Shown here: positions 43,901 through 53,625 of the stretch, in pieces
Layout of the letters: each line of letters begins with the position of its first letter
Position numbering within the stretch: position 1 is the first letter of the stretch
NCBI RefSeq assembly: GCF_016464385.1
Contig: NZ_JADMLH010000026.1
Location: 17,587-81,586 of the forward strand
Source: Nucisporomicrobium flavum
GTDB taxonomy: Bacteria > Actinomycetota > Actinomycetes > Mycobacteriales > Micromonosporaceae
Direction of reading: 5' to 3'
Length of the DNA stretch: 64,000 nucleotides
Notes under the pieces: generated by a model
Told to the model about the DNA's origin: nothing
The model's input: the letters and a program-made list of their open reading frames with translations, nothing else
Database searches by the model: none
Made by a program: the position numbers and the translations under genes

Positions 43901-45574
43901 TCAGTCGCCCGGCGTGGTCGGCGCCGGCGGGGGCAGCACACCGCGGTCGGCGCCCGAGTACATCGTGCGCAGCGCCAGCCGTACTCCTGCTGAGCGCACC
44001 GAACCGCGGAAGCCCGCATGCAGCAGGGCGGCCCTGGCGGCATTCCCGCCGGGACCGCCGTGCACGCCTCCGCCGGGGTGCGCCCCGGCGGAGGCCAGGT
44101 AGAGGTTGCGGATCGGGGTCTCGGCGCGGCCGAGGCCCGTCACCGGCCGGAAGATGAGCTCCTGGAACAGCTTGGTGGTGCCGCCGCTGATGGCACCGCC
44201 CACCAGGTTGCCGTCGGCGCCGGAGAGAACGGAGGGGCTCTGCACCAGCCGCCGGGAGACGAGGTCCCGGAAGCCGGGCGCGTGGCGTTCCAGGAGATCC
44301 TCCACGGTCTGCGCCTGCCGGCGTACGGCTGCCTGGTCGCGGGCCAGGTTGCGGGGAAGGTGGGTGTACGCCCACAGCACTTCCGTGCCCCGCGGTGACC
44401 GCGTGGGGTCGGCTGTGGTCATCTGGCCGAGCAGGACGAACGGCCTCTCGGGCCGGCGGCCGGTCGTGAGCGCGGCCGTGTAGTCGGTGAGGCCGTCCAG
44501 GTCGGTTCCGAGGTGGACCGTGCCGGCGCGGCTCACCTCGCCGGCCTTCCACGGCACGGGGCCCGTCAACGCCCAGTTGAGCTTCACGGTGGACGGGTCC
44601 CACATGAACCGGCGCAGGTCCTGCAGGAACCGGCTCGGGAGGTGGCGCTCACCGACGAGTTCCCGGTACAGCGTGGGCACGTCCACGTCGGCCAGGACAG
44701 CTCGGCGCGCCAGCACGATCTCGCCGCCCCGGATCCGTACGCCGTGGGCGCGGCCGTGGCGCACCAGGATCCGCTCGACCGGCCGGCCGCACCGCAGCTC
44801 GCCGCCGGCGGCGCGCAACCGGCGGATCAGTGCCTCGGTGAGCATGCCGGAGCCGCCGCGCGGAACGGGAAAACCGTAACGCTGGCCGACCATCGTCATG
44901 AGCCAGCCGAAGATCGCGCTGCCCGGCTCGTCGGCGGACATGTCGGAGTGCAGCGCCGTCCCTGCCAGCAGCAGCTGCGCTCCCTCACCGCGGAACTGTT
45001 CCCGGCCCATCCGGCGCACCGGCAGGGTGGCGAAGCGGGCGAAGCGCGCGGCGTCGGCGGCCCCGAGCCGCCGGAGCAGGTCGAGGCCTGGGCGTACGGG
45101 CGGGAACGGCTGGAACAGCGCGTCCAGCACGGCGTCGCCCACCCGGTCCCAGCGGTGCACCAGGTCCCGCCAGGCTTCACCGTCGCCGCGGGCGAACGCG
45201 TCGACCGACGCCGCCGTCTCGTCGAGGTCCCGGGACAGCACCGCCGAGCGGCCGTCGGGCAGCACATGGGCCAGGACGGTGGGCGCGTGCGACCACTGCA
45301 ACCCGTGCTCCTGAAGTTGCAGCCCGCGCAGCACCGGGGAGGCCGCGCCGAGCGGATAGAAAGCGCTGAACAGATCGGAGGTGTATCCCGGAGCGAGCAC
45401 CTCCGCGGAGCGCACGGCCCCGCCAGGAGTGTCCTGGGCCTCCAGCACCAGGACGCTCCAGCCCTGATCGGCGAGGAGGTTGGCGGCTACCAGCCCGTTG
45501 TGCCCGGCGCCGATGACGACGGCGTCGTAGCGCGGGGGGCGGCTTCTGCGGCGGGGAGCGGCGTGTGTGGTCAC
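43901..45574 (-). CDS. Phytoene desaturase-type FAD oxidoreductase
   Basis: A 557-residue flavoprotein with GTG start at 45574. The N-terminal dinucleotide site (AVVIGAGHNGLVAANLLADQ, then LVLEAQDTPGGAVRSAEV) and the C-terminal FAD contact (NLYLASAGAHPGGGVHGGPG) are those of the carotenoid desaturase/isomerase (CrtI-like, NAD(P)/FAD) family; the related actinobacterial enzymes act on lipids or carotenoids. No other carotenoid genes are adjacent. It converges with the second sigma-STAS gene across 14 nt. Confidence 0.8.
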   Translation of the reverse strand: MTTHAAPRRRSRPPRYDAVVIGAGHNGLVAANLLADQGWSVLVLEAQDTPGGAVRSAEVLAPGYTSDLFSAFYPLGAASPVLRGLQLQEHGLQWSHAPTVLAHVLPDGRSAVLSRDLDETAASVDAFARGDGEAWRDLVHRWDRVGDAVLDALFQPFPPVRPGLDLLRRLGAADAARFARFATLPVRRMGREQFRGEGAQLLLAGTALHSDMSADEPGSAIFGWLMTMVGQRYGFPVPRGGSGMLTEALIRRLRAAGGELRCGRPVERILVRHGRAHGVRIRGGEIVLARRAVLADVDVPTLYRELVGERHLPSRFLQDLRRFMWDPSTVKLNWALTGPVPWKAGEVSRAGTVHLGTDLDGLTDYTAALTTGRRPERPFVLLGQMTTADPTRSPRGTEVLWAYTHLPRNLARDQAAVRRQAQTVEDLLERHAPGFRDLVSRRLVQSPSVLSGADGNLVGGAISGGTTKLFQELIFRPVTGLGRAETPIRNLYLASAGAHPGGGVHGGPGGNAARAALLHAGFRGSVRSAGVRLALRTMYSGADRGVLPPPAPTTPGD

Positions 45575-45682
45575 GCGGCGGTGCCTTCCCTCATCCGTCG
45601 TGGACTACACGGTGCCGCGCAGGTTTGGCCGGGGGCGGATCAGGAAAGCCGCGTCGAGGCGTGCCCGGACCGAGGAGAACAC

Positions 45683-46180
45683 ATGGAAGAGGTCGTCGAG
45701 CCCGCAGCTGCCGGAGCCGTACGGGTCCGGCTCGCGGTCGGCGTGATCGTCGCCGCGGTGCTCACCACGGCGTTGCTGCTGTGGGCCAAGTGGGTGCCGT
45801 ACGGGGCCAAGATTCCCGGGCTGGCCGGTAGCGGCGTCTGGCCGGGTTCCGACATTCTGCGAACCGGCGGAGTGCAGGCCGGCGATGCTCCGTCGTGGGA
45901 TGCCGCGACGAGTTTCACGGGGGCGTACGCCCGGGCGGTCTGGCGGGCACTGCTGGCCGCCTTGCTGATCAGCGCCGCCCTGCAGACGCTGGTGCCGCGG
46001 GCGTGGTTGCCGCGCCTGCTCAACCGGCGGGGGCGGCTGCGGTCGGCCCTGGCCGGCGGCCTGGCTGGTACCCCGTCCATGATGTGCACCTGCTGCACGG
46101 CTCCGGTGGCCGTGGGTCTGCGGCGGCGGGGCGCGTCGATCGCCGCCGTCGTCGCGTACTGGCTGGGCAATCCACTGCTC
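45683..46180 (+). pseudogene. DUF318/ArsP-type permease, 3'-truncated
   Basis: ATG 45683 with GAGGAG upstream begins a membrane protein: helix VRLAVGVIVAAVLTTALLLW, then VWRALLAALLISAALQTLVP and GGLAGTPSMMCTCCTAPVAV, the cysteine-rich core of the DUF318 permease family, and VAYWLGNPLL. Right after that, where members continue NPA-VLVF, the sequence becomes the 3' part of an unrelated gene (nrfD) in another frame. The permease frame then runs on as Arg-rich nonsense to 46408. So only about 166 of some 300 residues remain. Metalloid or metal efflux is the family role; this copy should be dead. Confidence 0.7.
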
Positions 46181-46604
46181 AGGCGGGCTGGTCGCCGCCA
46201 CCTCCCCGCTCATGCAGGCCGGTCCTGCTCGGCTGACCGGCATCCTCGGTGCGGTCGTGGAACAGGCGGCCGACCGGGCGGTGCACCGGCGCCTCGGTAT
46301 GGTCGCGGAGCCGCTGTCGCAGGGCCGCGCGGGCCGCTACCTGCGGGCGTCACGGTGGTCCACCCGCGCGGGCGCGGTCCTGCTCGGAGTGTCGGCGATG
46401 CGCCGTAGCCGTGCCCTGGACGTCGCCGGCGGCCTGGCTCTCGCGGCCGGCTCCCTGTTCGCCCGGCTCGGCTATTTCCACGCCGGGACGGCCTCCGCGA
46501 CGGACCCCCGCTACACCGTCGTACCCCAGCGGGAGCGGATCGACGCGGCTCGACCGTCCGCTCGGCACCAGCCGGATCCTGCAGCGGTGAGTCCGGATGG
46601 ATGA
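46179..46604 (+). pseudogene. NrfD-like polysulfide reductase membrane subunit, 5'-truncated
   Basis: In the frame ending at 46604: SGGLVAATSPLMQAGPARLT, RRLGMVAEPLSQGRAGRYLR, then SLFARLGYFHAGTASATDPR and YTVVPQRERID. The last parts match the C-terminal end of actinobacterial NrfD-type quinol-interacting membrane subunits (GxASAxDPKYTVVPQRERL). The first half of the gene, its start codon and partner iron-sulfur genes are missing. It joins the permease fragment at about 46180. Its TGA overlaps an ATG at 46601. Confidence 0.65.
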
Positions 46605-46684
46605 CCCAGCAGCCCGAACCCGGGCCCACCGTCGTGGCGGCGCCCGTTCCGGGTGACCCCTGCGTGCTGTGCCACAGTGTGCCC

Positions 46685-47182
46685 ATGACCGTTCCCGCCG
46701 CCGATCCGCGCGACGAGGCCGAAGAGCAGGTGACAGCGGCGCTGCTGGCGCTCAGCCGGGTGTTCGTCGGCCTGGCCGCGCGCTCGCTCGCCGGCCTGGA
46801 CGAGGACGTCACGCTGGCGCAGTACCGGACGCTCGTACTGCTGGTGTCCCCGGGGCCGCAGCGGATCGTCGATCTGGCGCAGGAGCTCGGGGTGACGTCC
46901 TCGACCGCCACCCGGATGTGCAACCGCCTGGTTCGCAAGGGGCTGGTGGCCCGCCGCAACCGCGACGACGACCGGCGCGCCGCGTGGGTGACGTTGACGC
47001 CCGCCGGGCGGGACCTCGTCGGGAACGTGATGCGCCGGCGCGCGACCGAGATCGCTCGCCTGGTGGGTGACCTGTCGATGACCCGGCCCCGGGCGTTCGC
47101 TTCGGTCGTGGAGGCGCTCGTGGAGGCGTCAGGTGAGGTGACCGACGCCCAGTGGTGGCGGCGGTGGGCGGAGTCCGTATGA
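46685..47182 (+). CDS. MarR-family regulator
   Basis: A 165-residue winged-helix regulator: LAQYRTLVLLVSPGPQRIVD, LAQELGVTSSTATRMCNRLV (recognition helix), GLVARRNRDDDRRAAWVTLT (wing). The start is uncertain: ATG 46685 gives a normal family length; an ATG at 46601 overlaps the nrfD-fragment stop by 4 nt and would add 28 residues. It probably regulates nearby stress or efflux genes; no operator was recognised. Confidence 0.8.
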   Translation: MTVPAADPRDEAEEQVTAALLALSRVFVGLAARSLAGLDEDVTLAQYRTLVLLVSPGPQRIVDLAQELGVTSSTATRMCNRLVRKGLVARRNRDDDRRAAWVTLTPAGRDLVGNVMRRRATEIARLVGDLSMTRPRAFASVVEALVEASGEVTDAQWWRRWAESV

Positions 47183-47262
47183 CCCCGCCGAGAATTTACG
47201 TGCACATGTGAACCCTTCGGCGGCGCGGCGCGTACCTCTGGGAGAATCTCCTGGAGGTGCTG

Positions 47263-47967
47263 ATGACCCGCCTGTTCGCCGTCCTGGCCGCCGTCGTGGT
47301 GCTCGTGACCGTTCCCGCCGGGGCCGCGGCCGCCGCGCCGGTGGGTCCGACGCAGCTCAACGCCGCGGACATGCTGCTGCTCAACGGGGTGCGCCAGGCC
47401 GGCCTCTGGGAGATACCCGCCGGGCAGATGGCGGCCACCCGCGGCGGCAGCGCCCAGGTGCGCAAGGTCGGGCAGATGATCGCTGACCAGCACGTACGGC
47501 TGGACCAGCTGGTGGTGGACGCGGCCAACAAGCTGGGCGCCGTCCTGCCGGCCACCGCAACCACCCAGCAGCAAGGGTGGCTGAACGAGATGCAGAACGC
47601 GCGTGGCCGCCAGTTCGACCAGATCTTCGTGACGCGCCTGCGTAACGCGCACGGCAAGATCTTCCCGGTGATCGGTGCCGTGCGGGCCGCCACCCGCGAT
47701 CCCGTGGTCCGCAAGCTGGCCGACGACGCGAACACCTTCGTGATGAACCACATGAAGATGCTGGAGAGCACCGGCCTGGTGCGTTACGAGATGCTCGCGC
47801 CGGCGGCGCTGCCCGCCGCCCAGGACACCTCCTCGCTGGCGATGGCCCGCGCGAACGCGGGCATCAACCCGCCGCTGTCGACCGGTGTGCTCTGGGCCGT
47901 GCTGGCCGCCATGGCCGCGCTCGCCCTCTTCACCGGGGCCCGGCTGTACCTGCGCACCCGGTTCTGA
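47263..47967 (+). CDS. DUF4142 secreted/membrane protein
   Basis: A 234-residue protein; GGAGG precedes the ATG at 47263. Signal peptide, then a ferritin-like helical DUF4142 domain (about 32-175: LNAADMLLLNGVRQAGLWEI, GGSAQVRKVGQMIADQHVRL) and a C-terminal transmembrane helix (GVLWAVLAAMAALALFTGARL). Members are exported proteins of unknown role, often in stress loci. Confidence 0.75.
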   Translation: MTRLFAVLAAVVVLVTVPAGAAAAAPVGPTQLNAADMLLLNGVRQAGLWEIPAGQMAATRGGSAQVRKVGQMIADQHVRLDQLVVDAANKLGAVLPATATTQQQGWLNEMQNARGRQFDQIFVTRLRNAHGKIFPVIGAVRAATRDPVVRKLADDANTFVMNHMKMLESTGLVRYEMLAPAALPAAQDTSSLAMARANAGINPPLSTGVLWAVLAAMAALALFTGARLYLRTRF

Positions 47968-48017
47968 CGCTACGATCGCCTTTCGTGCATCAGTGCACGT
48001 ATTCCGGGGGAGGCGCG

Positions 48018-48446
48018 GTGAGTGGCGGGACCGTCGAGTTCCTCCTCGTGCAGGACGACCCGGCCGAGGTGCTCTTCCTCCGAGAGACGTGGGAGTTGCA
48101 CAAGGTGGCCAACCCGGTGCATGCGGTGCGGGATGTTCGGCAGGCACGTGCCTACTTGGACCGGGAGCCGCCGTACGAGACGGCACGCCCGCCCGACGTC
48201 GTGCTGCTCGACCTCAACCTGCCCGGCCACGACGGCCGCCGGTTGCTGCGGCAGCTTCGCGAGCGCCCGGACACGGCGCACACGCCGGTGATCATCCTCG
48301 TCGACTCCAGTGCCGCCGAACATATCGTGCGGGCCGAGTTCCTCCCGGTGCAGGGGTATGCCACCAAGCCGGTCGACTTCGCCTGCCTGACCGCGATCGT
48401 CCGGGGCCTGGAGTCGACCGCGTTCATGGTTCTCCGGTCGGCCTGA
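48018..48446 (+). CDS. Single-domain response regulator
   Basis: A 142-residue receiver domain without output domain, GTG start after GGGGGAGG. Acidic pair QDD at about 13-15, phosphorylation Asp in VVLLDLNLPGHDG, Ser in IILVDSS and Lys in YATKPVD. The LNLPGHDGRRLL context is like Rcp1-type regulators that work with phytochrome-like or histidine kinase hybrids. The only kinase in the window (12887-14224) is 34 kb away. Confidence 0.85.
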   Translation: MSGGTVEFLLVQDDPAEVLFLRETWELHKVANPVHAVRDVRQARAYLDREPPYETARPPDVVLLDLNLPGHDGRRLLRQLRERPDTAHTPVIILVDSSAAEHIVRAEFLPVQGYATKPVDFACLTAIVRGLESTAFMVLRSA

Positions 48447-48568
48447 CCGCGTTCTGTCATACAACCGTCATATGGTCGCCCGGGGGCTGCGATGTCCTCC
48501 TGCGAGGATTCTTCGCTGTGGCGTCCCGGGTCCGTGGCGCCACCGCTTTCCGGTACGAGGAGTCGCTG

Positions 48569-48814
48569 ATGAACCCGTGTCCGTCCGGACCGTGGGACGA
48601 GTACGACCAGGAGCTGGTGGAGTGTGTCGCCGACGAGCTGGTGGCCGACACCCGGATCCGGGGCCGCCACGTCCAGGTGACCGTGCAGAACGGCGTCGTC
48701 ATCCTGGAGGGGATGGTGGATTCGGTGGACATCCGGGAGGCAGCCGGACGCCGGGTGTGGGCGGTTCCCGGCGTGCAGGACGTCTGCAACATGCTCGTAC
48801 CGGACGCCTGCTGA
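48569..48814 (+). CDS. BON-domain protein (paralogue)
   Basis: An 81-residue protein; ACGAGGAG precedes the ATG. Nearly all BON domain: QELVECVADELVADTRIRGR, HVQVTVQNGVVILEGMVDS, RRVWAVPGVQDVCNMLVPD. VTVQNGVVILEG and VWAVPGVQDVCNML align with LSVQNGVVILDG and AWSVPGVRDVCNAL of the BON protein at 14904-15221, so the two arose by duplication. Confidence 0.75.
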   Translation: MNPCPSGPWDEYDQELVECVADELVADTRIRGRHVQVTVQNGVVILEGMVDSVDIREAAGRRVWAVPGVQDVCNMLVPDAC

Positions 48815-48851
48815 TCGGTACGCAGCAGACACCCCGGTACGCGGCGCGGCG

Positions 48852-48974
48852 TCAGCTCATGGCGCCGAGGAGGTCGGGGCACGCCTGGTCGCAGCGGCGG
48901 CACGTGTCCGCGCAGATCCGGCAGTGCTCGTGCATCCCGTCGCGCCGCGGCGACCTTGCCAGGGTGCGGATACG
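48852..48974 (-). pseudogene. DUF326 four-helix copper-binding protein remnant
   Basis: The minus strand encodes HEHCRICADTCRRCDQACPD followed by LLGAMS and a stop: the Cys-rich C-terminal helix (CxxCxxxCxxCxxxC) of DUF326/Csp-type four-helix copper-storage proteins, which normally exceed 100 residues. Only about 40 residues remain, and no plausible start precedes them. Immediately upstream in the same frame is the stop codon of the ccmH gene. Confidence 0.55.
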
Positions 48975-48986
48975 CGGGCGCGGCCC

Positions 48987-49877
48987 TCAGGGTGCGGCGA
49001 GTAGCCGGCGGACCTCGGCGGCGGCCGGGTCCGCGGGTGCGGCCTTCAGGAACCGGCGCAGCGTCGCCGTCGCCGCGGGTGATCCGGAGGCGCGCTGGGC
49101 CAGGCCGAGGATCAGCAGGGCGTCGGTGCTCGTGGGGGAGTCGTGGAGCACCTGCTCGGCGGTGATAGCGGCCTCCGTTGCCCGCTCGGCGCGCAGCAGG
49201 GCGAACGCCAGTTTGAGCCGCGTGCGGTCGTCCGGGCGCTGGGTCACCACGTCGCGGTACACCTCCGCTGCTTCGGCGTAGCGTCCCTGGTCTTCCAGCG
49301 ACTGTGCCAGCGACTGCAGGGACGTGTTTCGGTCGGCCGTCGGAGCGGGCCGCGTGTCGGAGGCGCGGTGCGGGCTCGCGACGGCCACGGCGGCGACGAG
49401 GGCGATCACAGCGACCGCGACGGCGTCCCAGGCGCGTGACGGTCTTCTGCGTGCCGGCGGTGCCTCGGCGGGGGCCTCTGCGGGCGAGGGCCCGTCGGGC
49501 TTTCGTCGTCGCCGGCGGAGGGCGAGCCCGGCGACGAGCGCGACGGTCAGCCCCGGCAGCAGCCACAAGAGGAGCCCGAGACCGCGGTACGACGGCTCGG
49601 CCAGCACGTCCGGTCCGTACCGGTCGACGAAGAACCGGCGGACCTGCTCCGGTGTTCGTCCGGCGGCGAGTTGTTGATCGATGGTGTCGCGCATGGCGGC
49701 AGCCATGGGGGATTGGGACTGGGCCACGGACTCGCCCTGGCAGGTTGGGCAGAGCAGCTGCTCGGCGATGCTGTGGGCGCTCTCGGGCCGTGGTCCGGCC
49801 GAGCGCCACACCGCCGTTCCGGCGGCGCCCAGGAGCACGACGAGCAGGCCGAGCGTGAGGAACCGGCGGAGGGTCAT
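48987..49877 (-). CDS. ccmH: Cytochrome c maturation protein CcmH fused to CcmI-like TPR domain
   Basis: A 296-residue protein from ATG 49877. Its ATG overlaps the ccmG stop (ATGA). An N-terminal anchor and a CcmH domain with the redox motif LCPTCQGES (C43/C46), QVRRFFVDRYGPDVLAEP and a membrane helix (about 100-122) are followed by a second helix (about 145-160) and a TPR region (about 170-290: DQGRYAEAAEVYRDVVTQRP). This is the fused CcmH-CcmI arrangement, holding apocytochrome c for heme attachment. The final gene of the ccm operon. Confidence 0.85.
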   Translation of the reverse strand: MTLRRFLTLGLLVVLLGAAGTAVWRSAGPRPESAHSIAEQLLCPTCQGESVAQSQSPMAAAMRDTIDQQLAAGRTPEQVRRFFVDRYGPDVLAEPSYRGLGLLLWLLPGLTVALVAGLALRRRRRKPDGPSPAEAPAEAPPARRRPSRAWDAVAVAVIALVAAVAVASPHRASDTRPAPTADRNTSLQSLAQSLEDQGRYAEAAEVYRDVVTQRPDDRTRLKLAFALLRAERATEAAITAEQVLHDSPTSTDALLILGLAQRASGSPAATATLRRFLKAAPADPAAAEVRRLLAAP

Positions 49878-50424
49878 GAGCTCATCAGCGGGCTGACCCG
49901 CTGCTCCATCCAGGCGGCGTCCACCGCACCCTGAGCCCACCAGCGCACCTGCCCGGACCGGTCGACCACGAAGGTCTCCGGCACCCCACGGGCACCCCAC
50001 GCGACCGCGGTGGTGCCCTGGGGATCGGCGATGCTCTGCAGGTCCTGCACGCCGAGGCCGGAGAGCAGCGCCCGGGCCGATTCCGCGTTGTCGCGGATGT
50101 CGATGCCGACGACCGCCAGCCCGCGGGCCGCCCACCGGCGCTGGGCGGCGGCCAGCACGGGCAGTTCCTGCCGGCACGGGTCGCACCAGGACGCCCACAC
50201 GTTGACCAGGACCACCTTGCCGCGCAGCGCCGCCGCATCGAACGTGGCGCCGGTCAGGGTGGTTCCGGTGAGGGCCGGAGCGGTTCCGCTGCGCGCCTGG
50301 GTGACCGGGCCGGCCGCCGTCGGTGCCGCATCCCCTGAGGGCCGCCCGACGCCGGACGCCAACGTGACACCCAGGGCAGTCACGGCCGCAGCCGCCAGCA
50401 GCGCCGAGAGAACCCGTCCCCGCC

Positions 50425-50428
<4 letters not shown>
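49874..50428 (-). CDS. ccmG: CcmG/DsbE-type thiol-disulfide oxidoreductase
   Basis: A 184-residue periplasmic-side thioredoxin-like protein with an N-terminal anchor (LSALLAAAAVTALGVTLASG). Active site ASWCDPCRQELP (C82/C85), then VVGIDIRDNAESARALL and GVPETFVVDRSGQVRWWAQG, the CcmG/TlpA pattern with the cis-Pro in GVPE. It reduces apocytochrome or CcmH cysteines. Its ATG overlaps the ccmF stop by 4 nt. Confidence 0.85.
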
Positions 50429-52334
<1,906 letters not shown>

Positions 52335-52338
<4 letters not shown>

Positions 52339-52733
52339 CGGCTGTCCTGTCCGCCCGCCTCGGCGGGCCGGTACTCGTTGCCGTGCTTGGCCATGACCGT
52401 GTCGGAGCGGAAGACGCCCCGGTCGTCGAGGGTGCCCTCGACGACGGCCTGCTGGCCTTCGCGCAGGGTGCCCGGCAGATCGGCGACCTGTTCGACCGGG
52501 ATCTCGGTGGTGCCGTCGCTGATCCGGAACCGGGTGAGACCGGCGTCGGTGCGCAGCGACCCCGGCACCACCTGCCCGCCGAGCCGGACCCGTTCGTGCG
52601 CGGAGGAGCCCTGGGTGACCTCGCTGGGGGAGCGGTAGAAGGTCAGGGTGTTCTGCAGGCCGGCTGTCATCAGCAGGGCGATGCCGGCGACCACGAGCAG
52701 GAGCAGGAGCGCACGGCTGCGTCGCGGGCTCAT
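52335..52733 (-). CDS. ccmE: Periplasmic heme chaperone CcmE
   Basis: A 132-residue protein with one N-terminal helix (ALLLLLVVAGIALLMTAGL) and an OB-fold domain (RLGGQVVPGSLRTDAGLTRF, LREGQQAVVEGTLDDRGVF). The covalent heme ligand motif HxxxY is present as H117-GNE-Y121 in VMAKHGNEY. Its ATG overlaps the ccmC stop by 4 nt. Confidence 0.88.
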
Positions 52734-53464
52734 CGGCGGCCCGCCGGTACCGCGTGTGGTGCGGCGGCGCGGACGCCCGTACGGGCCTCCAGGACGGCGA
52801 GGCGCCATAGGAACAACCAGGCCGCGGTGATGCTGGCGGCTGCGGCGCACACCAGCAGCGAGGCCAGCATGATGGTGTCGATCGGCGGGCTCACGCTCGG
52901 CGCCAGGACCGTGGCCTGCTGGTGCAGTGACCGCCACCAGACCACCGAGAAGTGCACCACGGGCACGGTGACGAAGCCGGCCGCGCCGAGCCAGGCCGCG
53001 TGCCGGGCGCCGCGGTGCGGATCCGGTTTGGACCAGCGCAGGGTCAGCTGGGCGGCGTAGACCAGGAACAGCACGATCGTGCTGACGATGCGCGGATCCC
53101 ACGCCCACCAGACCCCCCAGGTCGCTCGTCCCCAGACGGTCCCCGCGGCGAAGGTGACCGCGGTGGCGCCCAGACCGATCTCGGCCGCGGCACGCGCGGC
53201 CCGGTCCCAGCGCGGATCCGACCAGACGAGGTACGCCCCACTGCCGACCAGGACGGCGAAGAACGCGAGGTACGCCGTCCACGCCGCGGGCACGTGCAGG
53301 TACATCAACCGCTGCGCCTGGCCCTGGGCGGCGTCGGGCGGGGCGACGGTCAGGCCGGTCAGCGCGCCCGCCACGCCCAGCCCCAGCGCACCCCAGCCGA
53401 GGTTGCGCCGGTCCCGTGCCGCCCGGCGGCCGTCGAGCAGCGGTGTCGGCAAGTTGTTCGGCAT
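52730..53464 (-). CDS. ccmC: Heme exporter/handling protein CcmC
   Basis: A 244-residue protein of six helices; GGAGGAG precedes the ATG. The Trp-rich motif WGRATWGVWWAWDPR at about 110-125 and conserved histidine-bearing loops (MYLHVPAAW, VHFSVVWWRSLHQQ) mark CcmC, which loads heme onto CcmE. First gene of a five-gene run (C-E-F-G-HI) joined by 4-nt overlaps. No ccmA, ccmB or ccmD is present in the window. Confidence 0.88.
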   Translation of the reverse strand: MPNNLPTPLLDGRRAARDRRNLGWGALGLGVAGALTGLTVAPPDAAQGQAQRLMYLHVPAAWTAYLAFFAVLVGSGAYLVWSDPRWDRAARAAAEIGLGATAVTFAAGTVWGRATWGVWWAWDPRIVSTIVLFLVYAAQLTLRWSKPDPHRGARHAAWLGAAGFVTVPVVHFSVVWWRSLHQQATVLAPSVSPPIDTIMLASLLVCAAAASITAAWLFLWRLAVLEARTGVRAAAPHAVPAGRR

Positions 53465-53514
53465 GGTTGCTCCTCCGCGAATCTCCGGGGCGCGCCCTTG
53501 CCCCGGCCACAGCG

Positions 53515-53577
53515 GCTCAAACGGCCGGGCCCGGCGAAACCCGGCGGCTGAATTTCTGTCGACCGGCCGTTTTGAGC
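53515..53577. promoter_or_regulatory. Inverted repeat in the ccmC-ctaC divergent control region
   Basis: GCTCAAACGGCCGG (53515-53528) is mirrored by CCGGCCGTTTTGAGC (53563-53577), a 14/15-nt match with one extra A. The arms lie 34 nt apart in the 161-nt gap between the divergent ccm and cta starts, the right place for an operator controlling both operons. The regulator is unknown. Confidence 0.5.
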
Positions 53578-53625
53578 GTCGGCGGTGCGGGGCAGGGGTG
53601 CGCCCCGCGACGAGAGGAGGAACGG

